NCBI GenBank assembly: GCA_028820455.1
Contig: JAPPJC010000027.1
Location: forward strand, 8,139 to 55,795
Length of the DNA stretch: 47,657 bases
Direction: 5' to 3'
DNA from: Acidimicrobiaceae bacterium
GTDB taxonomy: Bacteria; Actinomycetota; Acidimicrobiia; Acidimicrobiales; Aldehydirespiratoraceae
Shown: piece by piece, positions 17,181-24,907 of the stretch
Position numbering within the stretch: the stretch's first letter is position 1
Layout: each line of letters begins with the position of its first letter
Made by a program: the position numbers and the translations under genes
Notes under the pieces: generated by a model
The model's database searches: none
What the model saw: the letters and a program-made list of their open reading frames with translations, nothing else
Told to the model about the DNA's origin: nothing

Positions 17181-17329
17181 GTGTCCTCCCACATAGGCGG
17201 GGAACACCGCAAGACCCAACGGCATGTCTGATAAATGTGGGCTCATCCCCGCATAGGCAGGGAACACGACGTAGATACTACCCCTAGGCTGGTGATGATG
17301 AGCTTACCCCCGCATAAGTGAGGAACACC
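17181..17329. CRISPR. Degenerate three-repeat CRISPR remnant of type I-E appearance
   Basis: Repeats at 17181-17208, 17241-17268 and 17302-17329 are spaced 60 and 61 bases apart, with 32-33-base spacers. The shared core is CCCCGCATAGGC followed by GGGAACACC. In reverse complement this gives GTGTTCCCCGC...GCGGGGATGAGC, the classic I-E hairpin repeat. The minus frame across it spells FPAYAGM, a familiar false translation of I-E arrays. The repeats differ from one another at several positions, so the array is decaying. No I-E cas gene is in the window; the adjacent operon is type I-G. Confidence 0.75.
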
Positions 17330-17616
17330 AACAGGTAAGCTGGCTAGTCGGTTGGTGATGAGTTGTATCAATGTGCTCATGTTCGCGGGCTGGCCTGAAA
17401 CTGCGACGCTGATAGCGTAGCCGCCGGGGAGCTCGATCCACGCTGTGATGCGGCACCTAGCACCCCACAGGCTTGTGTTGATGGTTATTACTACTCCTCC
17501 CTTGTTCCCCTTCTAATCGTTCGGCATCATCCGTCACCTTCCAGCAGCGAGAGCCAGCTCTGCATATCAAGGATCGCCACTAACAGCAGATCCTGGATGT
17601 TGCCGAAAGTATCTCT
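17330..17616. other. 287-base stretch without a convincing gene
   Basis: A minus frame gives an unbroken stretch of about 60 codons here (WIELPGGYAISVAV is its most protein-like part). It has no start I trust and no family I recognise. It is probably a gene remnant between the CRISPR relic and the YgjP fragment. Confidence 0.3.
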
Positions 17617-17757
17617 GTGTTCCAGAACTTGCACAAGCGTCGTCGGAGAGGGTTGATTTGTCGTCCTCAAGCATCTACCTATGATGACGCTGCCACTGTG
17701 GCTACCACGTTGGGCGGCACCGCCGACCGGCCACAAAGCCAACCTCTACCGCCTGTG

Positions 17758-18000
17758 ATGAGTGCCGTTGCTGTGGCTCCTCCTGCTGCCTTGCTTCAGG
17801 ATCTGCTATCTCTGGTCATGGGTGATCTGGTGTTGGGCGTCTCCCTTTCTAGCGGCCGCAAGACTATCGAAATAATCGTAGAACGCGACACCTCGCTGAC
17901 TTTGAAGGTTCCACCAACTATGACAGTCGAGCGAGCCCAGCAGTTTGTGGAAGTCAAAAGCGAGTGGATCTACCGAAAACTCCTCGACAAGGACGCCTGA
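17758..18000 (+). pseudogene. N-terminal fragment of a YgjP-like (DUF45, M48-type) metallopeptidase
   Basis: About 80 codons ending in TGA at 18000. The recognisable part is GRKTIEIIVERDTSLTLKVP followed by VEVKSEWIYRKLLDKDA, which matches the N-terminal domain of YgjP/DUF45 proteins (pattern ..SxRRKTxEIxVxxDGxxxxRxP...WIxKKL). The zinc motif HELxH, which lies in the second half of the family, is missing, so the product cannot be an active peptidase. Such genes often sit beside type I restriction loci. A longer upstream frame from 17617 exists but its N-terminal part looks unrelated. The break coincides with the edge of the GC-rich glycan operon. Confidence 0.5.
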
Positions 18001-18026
18001 ACCGGCCCACTGGCGCGATCGAACAT

Positions 18027-20141
18027 TCACACTCTCACCAACAAGTTCCTGACGACGGCTGACGCTGGCAGAGTGCTCTCGTCGACTAGTCCGGCGAGTT
18101 CGGCAGAGCGGGGTGCCCACAAGTTGGCATGGAGGCGCATGTTCAGGTGTGGGATAGGCGTGGGATCCCACCCAACACGCTGGTGGACAACCTCTCCGTC
18201 TACCAACCAAGTCAATTGACCTGGACGCCAGTCGATGGCGTAGCGGTGGAAATCGGCCGTGGCGTCGAAGCCGAGATCAATGCGGCAGGGGGAGCCACGA
18301 TACCCAAAGCTCATGTTCGTGCCATCGTCGCCGGGATTGAAGTAGACGTTGACGAGCATTCGGCAGGGGTCGGCTCCTGCGAACTCGATGTCGATCTCCT
18401 GTCGCGGTGTGGCTCGGTGCAGGAAGAATCCGGTAATCAACCCCGAGCCTGGTGCTGCCCTAATCTCGGCTTCAAAGCACCCATGCCCAAAGGACCGGAC
18501 GGACGCAAAGGCACCGGATCTGTACGGCCGCACTCCGCTTTCAAGGGTGTCGATCTCGAGCAGCGCGCCCTCTGTGTCGTGCCGGAGACCCTCCGGCACG
18601 AACGACGCTAGGTTTCCTGGGAACGTCTCGGTGATGCCCGGGAACAAGGTCGAGGCCTCCGTCATACTGGCTTGGGCGAGAACCGGGCCAGCCACGTCAG
18701 GGGGGCGGCTCCCGTTCGGTGCTGGCTGCCAACTGCTTGATGGCGGCAGTACCCACGGTGAATCATCCATAGAGCCAGTGTTGCCCCGAATCCGCACCAC
18801 GGGTCCAGGGCGGGTCGTTGGGCGGGCGTCTCGAAAAAGCCCAAAAGCTCTCGGAGCCCCAGCCGGAAAGACATCGGCAGGAGTCGAAAGGCGCAAGACG
18901 CGGCATAGGACTTCCCAAGACGGGTACGCGGAACCGTTGAGGGTCAAGATTGCCGATCGCGATGGCGGCAGCCGTTCGCGCTCGAGACCGAGGGGTGTGG
19001 GCGCATCCGGTTCCATAAGGATTACGTAGTGCTCATTCACTGCAGCAGCGGAGAGCACAGCGGGCACAACGGGGGCATCAACGAGGGCATCGAATGTCTT
19101 CAACACTTCTTGCAGTCTTGTCTCGCGCAGCGGTTCCTCATCGCCGTTAAAGACGCGTACGCGCAGCCCGAGCATCGACAGTGCCATGGCGAGGCCTTCC
19201 CGCTCCCCGCCGGCAGTCCATGCCAGAACTGGGCCGGCGTGGGTTGTAGCTGGGGGCTTGATTCCGTATGCCGCGTCAACAATCCCGGCCCGAGCCAGGT
19301 AGGGTAGGACTGAATAGGCGTTTTCCGATGCTTCGTCATGCCTTTGTTTGATTACGGGCGAATTGAGTGCCAACGCGCCGAGTTCGCCGAACCGATAGTT
19401 CATCCAAAGGTCAACGGGTCCGATGACCGGCATGGCGCGAAGGAGCATCGCCGCACCTTCGCGCGACAGCACGTAACCCGACAGAAACCAGAGGCCGCGC
19501 ACAGGCCGGAAGAGGCTATTGCAAGCATCCTCACGCACCGCAGTTCCGTCCGCGTCGCTGTACGAGAGATAGAGCAAGTTCGGGCCACCTTCGGCTGCGC
19601 AGCGGTCTAAGGCAGCCCTCCACCCGCTGTCGATCGCTGCTGGTGCACCTCGCGAGAACCAGACGTCGTCCTCCAGTACGAGAACGTATTCGCTGGCCCC
19701 ATTCGCAATAGCTTTCCAGGCTTCCACGTGTGACCGCGCCACTGCAACTTCCTGCCACGTCATCCGCACCGGCTCATCCTCGGAGAAGCACTCGGCCAGG
19801 CGGGCGTCGGGTTGCACATACAACTGATCGCCGATTCGGTACGTAGGGTCTACGTCCGCGGTCGCGGCCACAGCCCGACCGTCTCTCGCGTCGACTGCTG
19901 TGAGGCACCGCGTGATTGACGTCAACGGTTTGCCTTCGGACGTTCGGAAGCGGCCCAGTTCATTCGTTACGCGCCGCCACCGCCTCGGCTGCCTTTCCAA
20001 GTTTACGACCAAGACCGCGCCAATCTGGTCTGTGCCTGAGCCAAAGGCCTGAATTCTAGGGCCCGGGACAGCCACGGTCAGCGCGCGCCAGGTACGGAAA
20101 GCGAGTGTTCGCATGGGGCCGACCACCCTTGTGAAGTGCAT
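18027..20141 (-). CDS. GT25 glycosyltransferase fused to a GH16 glucanase-like domain
   Basis: 704 residues. Residues about 40-290 resemble glycosyltransferase family 25 (VLVVNLERQPRRWRRV opening, VLEDDVWF acidic motif). About 290-490 is a linker without recognised features. From about 500 to the end is a GH16 fold with the catalytic signature E582-I-D-I-E586 (RQEIDIEFAG) and the FHRYAIDWRPGQLTWLVDG strand pair. One chain would thus both add sugars and cleave or transfer beta-glucan/galactan. No signal peptide is seen, so the GH16 part may act in the cytoplasm as a transglycosylase or binding module. It is the last gene of the three-gene glycan operon, 24 bases past the GT32 stop. Base composition is clearly GC-richer than the flanks. 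Confidence 0.8.
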   Translation of the reverse strand: MHFTRVVGPMRTLAFRTWRALTVAVPGPRIQAFGSGTDQIGAVLVVNLERQPRRWRRVTNELGRFRTSEGKPLTSITRCLTAVDARDGRAVAATADVDPTYRIGDQLYVQPDARLAECFSEDEPVRMTWQEVAVARSHVEAWKAIANGASEYVLVLEDDVWFSRGAPAAIDSGWRAALDRCAAEGGPNLLYLSYSDADGTAVREDACNSLFRPVRGLWFLSGYVLSREGAAMLLRAMPVIGPVDLWMNYRFGELGALALNSPVIKQRHDEASENAYSVLPYLARAGIVDAAYGIKPPATTHAGPVLAWTAGGEREGLAMALSMLGLRVRVFNGDEEPLRETRLQEVLKTFDALVDAPVVPAVLSAAAVNEHYVILMEPDAPTPLGLERERLPPSRSAILTLNGSAYPSWEVLCRVLRLSTPADVFPAGAPRAFGLFRDARPTTRPGPVVRIRGNTGSMDDSPWVLPPSSSWQPAPNGSRPPDVAGPVLAQASMTEASTLFPGITETFPGNLASFVPEGLRHDTEGALLEIDTLESGVRPYRSGAFASVRSFGHGCFEAEIRAAPGSGLITGFFLHRATPRQEIDIEFAGADPCRMLVNVYFNPGDDGTNMSFGYRGSPCRIDLGFDATADFHRYAIDWRPGQLTWLVDGEVVHQRVGWDPTPIPHLNMRLHANLWAPRSAELAGLVDESTLPASAVVRNLLVRV

Positions 20142-20165
20142 GGCGGGCTAGTCCGATCCGATTCG

Positions 20166-21065
20166 TCAGCGGTCCATATTGCGCCAGTTGCGGGCGTCGT
20201 TTCGATAGCCGAGGTTCCATTGCGGTTCTGCAGTGCGCTCCCAGTCGAGGAGGAGTTCGAAGTCTGAAGGAGCGTCCTCTAATTGCAAGTTGCGCGCGTG
20301 CCCGGCGAGCGCGACAGTGAGGTTTCCAGGGCCGGTTGTCGATTGGATCTCCGGCGCGGCCTCGCGTCCCAGGAGCCTGTCGGTCGCACGAGCCAGAGCT
20401 CGTCGCAGCACCGGGTGGCCAGCTGGTGCCGCTATCGGGTTGTTGTTGACGTAGAAGATGCGGTCGCGTATCGGGAGGTCGGTACGGCGCAGTTCAGATG
20501 GCGACACCATGCCGCCAGCAGACACGTCGTAGGCGAGTGCCTGCACCTTCAGTGTGTGGTTGCGGAAGATGTCCTTCCACCCGTCGCTCAACAGCACATC
20601 GTCGGCGTCGACGTACAGGCCACCTTCCGCGAGCACGAAGCACAGGCGTAAGTAGTCGCACCGCATTGCTGGATGTCTACATCGCTCAAACGCGGCGAGT
20701 TGTCGCGAGCCGTAATGCTCCGCGATGTAGGCACCGGCGGACTCGTCGTCGAACATCTGGAAGGTAAATCCCTCGGCGCGCAAAGAGTCCCAGCTGTCGA
20801 GGCAGCTGCGCACGTCCGCCGGTACGTCATGCGGGTCGTGCCAGAACCGGACCAGCATTCTGGGGATTCGCTCAGTCTGATCAACCGCATCCCAATTCGA
20901 TGTTGCTCGGTTGCGGAGTAACTGGCGCAGCATCAGCTGTCGAATGAAGTCGGACCTCAGGCGGTCGTCCTCTTCAAAGCCGGGCGTGTACGCATCGGTC
21001 GCCGAGAGATGGAATCGAGGGCTGTTTCTCACTGCTGCCGGATCTCTAGCTGTGGTTTCCCGCAT
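20166..21065 (-). CDS. GT32-type glycosyltransferase (DXD sugar-binding family)
   Basis: 299 residues. The diagnostic block is CDYLRLCFVLAEGGLYVDAD followed by DV. It contains the 'AxRxDxxRxxxLxxxGGxYxDxD' pattern of the Gly_transf_sug/GT32 family, whose DXD pair binds the nucleotide-sugar metal. Upstream, IPRMLVRFWHD matches the usual IPKxIHxxWxG strand. The ATG at 21065 lies 20 bases inside the carbamoyltransferase gene, so the two are coupled. It is probably cytoplasmic, adding one hexose to a surface or secreted glycan. Donor and acceptor cannot be read from the sequence. Confidence 0.85.
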   Translation of the reverse strand: MRETTARDPAAVRNSPRFHLSATDAYTPGFEEDDRLRSDFIRQLMLRQLLRNRATSNWDAVDQTERIPRMLVRFWHDPHDVPADVRSCLDSWDSLRAEGFTFQMFDDESAGAYIAEHYGSRQLAAFERCRHPAMRCDYLRLCFVLAEGGLYVDADDVLLSDGWKDIFRNHTLKVQALAYDVSAGGMVSPSELRRTDLPIRDRIFYVNNNPIAAPAGHPVLRRALARATDRLLGREAAPEIQSTTGPGNLTVALAGHARNLQLEDAPSDFELLLDWERTAEPQWNLGYRNDARNWRNMDR

Positions 21066-22695
21066 CTATGTCTTGGCGATCCCACCGAGTGCCACCCCTG
21101 CGATACGCCTTGTAGTATGGCGACTCCCGATGGAGATAAGCGCGCCCCTCGACTACGAACCCGTCCAGGCCGTGATCCACGGTGTACGTATCGAGATCTG
21201 TCAGGTTGTTGATGAAGCCCTTCCCGTTGAAGTTGAGTGACGTATTGCAAAGCACTCCGTAGCCTGTGCGGGCCTTGAAGGCAGCGAGTAGCTCATACAG
21301 GAATGAGTTCGTGTTTGGGTTGACCGTTTGGAGCCTGGCCGTGCCGTTCACGTGCGTTACGGCGGCAAGAACGTCCGTGTTGGCCGCATAAGTGAATAGC
21401 ATGTACGGGCTCTCGTGGTCGCAACCGAACCAGTGCTCAGCGTCAGCTTCCAGACAAGCAGGGGCGATTGGTCGGAACTGTTCGCGCTGCTTGATCTCGT
21501 TCAAACGCACCCGCATCCCTTCATCGAACGGAGCTGCAAGTATCGACCTGTTGCCCAGGGCGCGAGGACCGATCTCGTACCTACCGTTGACCCAGCCGAG
21601 GATTAGGCCGCTGCTCAGCATGCGAGCGACGTCCTCGCAGGTAGCGTCGCTGATGTCGTACCGGTCACGATTCACCGGCGCATCCGTCCTGAAGGACAAT
21701 CCAGAATAGACGCTCCATTCGATCTTGGCATCGCCGGTAAAGTGGAGTTGAGCGTCGATTGCCGTCCCGATCGCTGAGCCTGAGTCGTTAGGAACTGGCG
21801 GCACGAAGACCTCAGAGAAGATGCCGGTCTCTCTCCATCTCGTGTTCCAGTCGCAGTTCAGACCGCAACCCCCGACCACAATCAGTGGCAGCCCCTTGCG
21901 CAAGTTCTTCTGAGCGAACCGGTGGAAGGTATCGAAGATCCGATCGCTGTAGATGCCAGCGAAGTTGCGAAACTCTGGGTCGTCTGTGCCCACGTTGAAG
22001 TAAGCGCACGACTCAAGCTGATCGTAGAGGTCGAGCCGAACATGTCGAGACGACAGGAGGAACTTCATCAACTCCTCTTCCTCGGTGGTCGGTGTACCCC
22101 TCCGCGAGAAGGAGGCGAGTGCCATCAACTTTCCGGCGTCTGTGAAGCGCGAGAACGGCGCATCCTTTGGGAAGGTCGGATCTGCCAATCCGTAGATCGC
22201 CGCGTACCTGTTCCCGGGTTCGTTCATCACATCCGCGATCCATGTGATGTTCATGTCGGGACCGATCTCGTAGAACGCACCGATCGCCCCTTCCCACACC
22301 AACGCATAGCAAGACGAGCCTTGCGGGTAAGGGGACAAGCCAAACCCGCAAAGGAGGTGCGATCTCTCGTGGGAGGACGAGAAGAACGACACTGACTTTC
22401 CGATCAATCTGCCAGCTTCTACTTTAATCCCATCTCTTGAGACACCGCGATACCCAACATGGAAACGTGACCCGGTCGGTTGTGCTTCGCGCGGCCACCA
22501 GCCCCCGGTGCACACCACGTCGGGCACTTCTTCGAGCCAGCCAAAGGCATCGAGGAGGTCGGGGCTTGCGATCGGGGTATAGCGGTAGTTGGAGTCCTTC
22601 TCCGCTTCCACGGAGAAGACGAGATGTCCATCTCTCAGGTGAGCAACCGCTCCGTCGTGGCCAGGGTTGTATGAGACAATGTTCACGCTGGCCAA
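21046..22695 (-). CDS. NodU/CmcH-family O-carbamoyltransferase
   Basis: 549 residues. The N-terminal half has the family opening NPGHDGAVAHLRDG, EAEKDSN, and the SSHERSH histidine motif. The C-terminal half has GGCGLNCDWNTRW, PNDSGSAIGTA and the hallmark EIGPRALGNRSILAAPF followed by REQFRPIAPACL. These enzymes transfer carbamoyl from carbamoyl phosphate, via a carbamoyl-adenylate, to a hydroxyl of a sugar or antibiotic. It is the first gene of the operon, and its glycosyltransferase partners suggest the acceptor is a glycan. All expected blocks are present, so it is probably active. Confidence 0.92.
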   Translation of the reverse strand: MASVNIVSYNPGHDGAVAHLRDGHLVFSVEAEKDSNYRYTPIASPDLLDAFGWLEEVPDVVCTGGWWPREAQPTGSRFHVGYRGVSRDGIKVEAGRLIGKSVSFFSSSHERSHLLCGFGLSPYPQGSSCYALVWEGAIGAFYEIGPDMNITWIADVMNEPGNRYAAIYGLADPTFPKDAPFSRFTDAGKLMALASFSRRGTPTTEEEELMKFLLSSRHVRLDLYDQLESCAYFNVGTDDPEFRNFAGIYSDRIFDTFHRFAQKNLRKGLPLIVVGGCGLNCDWNTRWRETGIFSEVFVPPVPNDSGSAIGTAIDAQLHFTGDAKIEWSVYSGLSFRTDAPVNRDRYDISDATCEDVARMLSSGLILGWVNGRYEIGPRALGNRSILAAPFDEGMRVRLNEIKQREQFRPIAPACLEADAEHWFGCDHESPYMLFTYAANTDVLAAVTHVNGTARLQTVNPNTNSFLYELLAAFKARTGYGVLCNTSLNFNGKGFINNLTDLDTYTVDHGLDGFVVEGRAYLHRESPYYKAYRRGGTRWDRQDIDAGNHS

Positions 22696-22888
22696 ACCCT
22701 GATCGTCCCTTGGCCTGGACGCTGACCCCTCTGACCTTGATCGGCCGCTCGATGAAGGCTTGCAAGCCCCAGTGCGGCCGCTCGTCGACAGTGGGTTCGC
22801 AAGTCTGGGCTGCGGAGACCCCCTCCGCTCGTCACAAGGCAGGAACTGACTTTTAATCTAGGACTTAACATACCTTGATCGGAACAGC

Positions 22889-24799
22889 TTACCGATCTGC
22901 AAGGGTGGAGTTTATCCTGTCAAACAAATCCTCAAATCGTCTCAAAGTCTCGTCTGATAGCTTGCCGAGTACCGTTTCACGGTTATGGAGTAGATAGTTA
23001 GCAGGAGCATTATGATCAAAACCAGGACGGTTGCGTTCAAGTCGCTTTGTTATACGATCTGATCCCTCCAAATCCTTAGCCTTGATTTTAGAAGCAAATG
23101 CACCATTGTATAGATGTAGATAATCATCTTCTGCAAATAGATCTTCAATATCCGCATCGGTGACATCTGATACCAGTGAAGGTGATATTAATCTCTCTAT
23201 ATTGAGTAACTCTTTTTGTATTAGATTATTTATCCTCTGATTTTTGTACATACCTCCATCAACAATAACTGTCACGTCCAGAGATGGTCCGACTAGAGCT
23301 ACGAATGTCGGAATATTTGTAGCACCACCTGCGGGAAGAATCCTCCAACGCCTATCCAATCCGTTACGCTCTATCGACTTCAAATGATCAGACATGACCG
23401 ATAAGTATGTGAAGTCTGAAAGGCCTTCCACAACAAGATTGTCAGGGCCTACGAAAAGATTCTGTGCTATGTCATATCCTAACGCAGCCTGAAGAGGAAA
23501 GAGAGTATCTGGATCTTTGGATGCAGTGTTGGCAGGAGCTACTTTGACTCCTTTATCAGGACCAGTATCCTCTACTACTCGCACACGCTCAAGGTGACTC
23601 GAATCTATCATGAAAGGAGAATGGGTCGTGAATATGACTTGGTGCTTGGATGCTAAGCGTTCGTCTATGAATCGAAGGAAGTCTGCTTGAGCTCTAGCAT
23701 GAAGTCCAAGCCCAGGCTCGTCTAACAAAACGATGACGTTACTATCCTCTTCAAACTCTGAAAAAGCGGCAATGAACGATACAAACCAGCGGAATCCGCT
23801 TGAGCGAGCATCCAGGCTGTTGGTAAAATAATGACGATCATCTTGAACATCCAACTTGAGTTCACGACGAACAATTTGAGTGCCTAGATGATTATTTTCA
23901 ATGACAGGGTGCACATCAATCATCAATCTCAAGTGTTGGTTCTGCTTCCAATACTTTAAGACACTCCGAGTCAGTTCAGCCCCAACTGCCTGCAGTTCTG
24001 CTTTGCGGATGTCATAATTGTCTGCTATTAATTCATCGTCTGCATAACCCATACGTAAAAGAGCTAGTGCAGTTCCTGAATCACTCTCGAGCGTGAAGGT
24101 TTGATTTTGAGCTAAAGCATTACGTAGAGGTTCAATATCGGTTGTGCCAGGCAATTGTGCATATTCATCAAAGTAAAAAAACTTCGGCATTCGATCTAGA
24201 AGAAATTGGCCGATAGATTCCTCAACCGTCATGTTTTGATTGTATATGTTTGACAACTTCTCGAGAATGGTACTATTATTCAAGGTATTTTGTGCTTGTT
24301 CACCATTATCTTCGCTCTCATTTTTCTTCTCTATAAGATGTTGCTGTAGTGATTCAATATCGGTAATAGAGTCTGTATTCGCATCCGGCACAAGATGATG
24401 TATTGCCCGTGTTGCATCACATTCTGGTAATTTATATGCGCAGGATTCACTCTCGTATATACGGTACACACAAAACTCGTCGCTCTGTAAGACATTTTCA
24501 CCATATATAGAAGCTACTTCAATCTTTTCTTCATCGGTAAGGTGGAAAGTGACTTCGATTGGTTGTGCCCTTTGATAGGTACCTGCGCGTTTATGTTTCT
24601 TTTGAAGCCATCGAGGATAATCGAGTCTGTTTATAGACCGGCTTCCATTAGCGGGATTCAAAGCATGCAAAGCGTGTAAGAGATTTGTTTTACCAGACTC
24701 GTTCTTGCCGACCAATACAGTAACTTGTTCATCGATTTGTACGGTATCAGAATCAAGAATGTTACGGTACGGACCTACCTTGATAGATATTAATTTCAT
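22889..24799 (-). CDS. OLD-family ATP-dependent endonuclease (SMC-like AAA + TOPRIM)
   Basis: 636 residues from the ATG at 24799. A GAGGAG lies seven bases upstream of it, which is why I prefer it over the longer frame to 24886. Walker A is GKNESGKT at 31-38. Walker B is VIVLLDEPGLGLH, with SGFRWF upstream as the signature region. The C-terminal TOPRIM domain opens with VVEGLSD. Where the family usually has DxD, this protein reads VIVDGG, so one metal ligand appears replaced. OLD proteins (P2 Old, GajA) nick or cut DNA under ATP control and act in phage defence. The gene is AT-richer than both neighbours, a sign of separate acquisition. It lies 109 bases from the methyltransferase stop and may be independent of it. 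Confidence 0.85.
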   Translation of the reverse strand: MKLISIKVGPYRNILDSDTVQIDEQVTVLVGKNESGKTNLLHALHALNPANGSRSINRLDYPRWLQKKHKRAGTYQRAQPIEVTFHLTDEEKIEVASIYGENVLQSDEFCVYRIYESESCAYKLPECDATRAIHHLVPDANTDSITDIESLQQHLIEKKNESEDNGEQAQNTLNNSTILEKLSNIYNQNMTVEESIGQFLLDRMPKFFYFDEYAQLPGTTDIEPLRNALAQNQTFTLESDSGTALALLRMGYADDELIADNYDIRKAELQAVGAELTRSVLKYWKQNQHLRLMIDVHPVIENNHLGTQIVRRELKLDVQDDRHYFTNSLDARSSGFRWFVSFIAAFSEFEEDSNVIVLLDEPGLGLHARAQADFLRFIDERLASKHQVIFTTHSPFMIDSSHLERVRVVEDTGPDKGVKVAPANTASKDPDTLFPLQAALGYDIAQNLFVGPDNLVVEGLSDFTYLSVMSDHLKSIERNGLDRRWRILPAGGATNIPTFVALVGPSLDVTVIVDGGMYKNQRINNLIQKELLNIERLISPSLVSDVTDADIEDLFAEDDYLHLYNGAFASKIKAKDLEGSDRITKRLERNRPGFDHNAPANYLLHNRETVLGKLSDETLRRFEDLFDRINSTLADR

Positions 24800-24907
24800 T
24801 GATAAACTCTCCTCTTGTGGCTTTTGATACCGATTATTTGTTATGTAGTTATGTATTTTTACAGTTATTGAATAAGATATATTCAAGTGATGTTCGCAAG
24901 ACTCTTG

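Noticed and set aside
17085-17267. 60-codon minus-strand open frame
   Set aside because: It translates CRISPR repeats and spacers (FPAYAGM pattern), a well-known false gene.
22437-22856. Arginine-rich plus-strand frame after the glycan operon
   Set aside because: It lies mostly antisense to the carbamoyltransferase gene, with a shadow-like composition and no start signal.
24800-24886. 29-residue extension of the OLD protein
   Set aside because: The internal ATG at 24799 has a good GAGGAG at the right distance and gives the typical N-terminus of the family.
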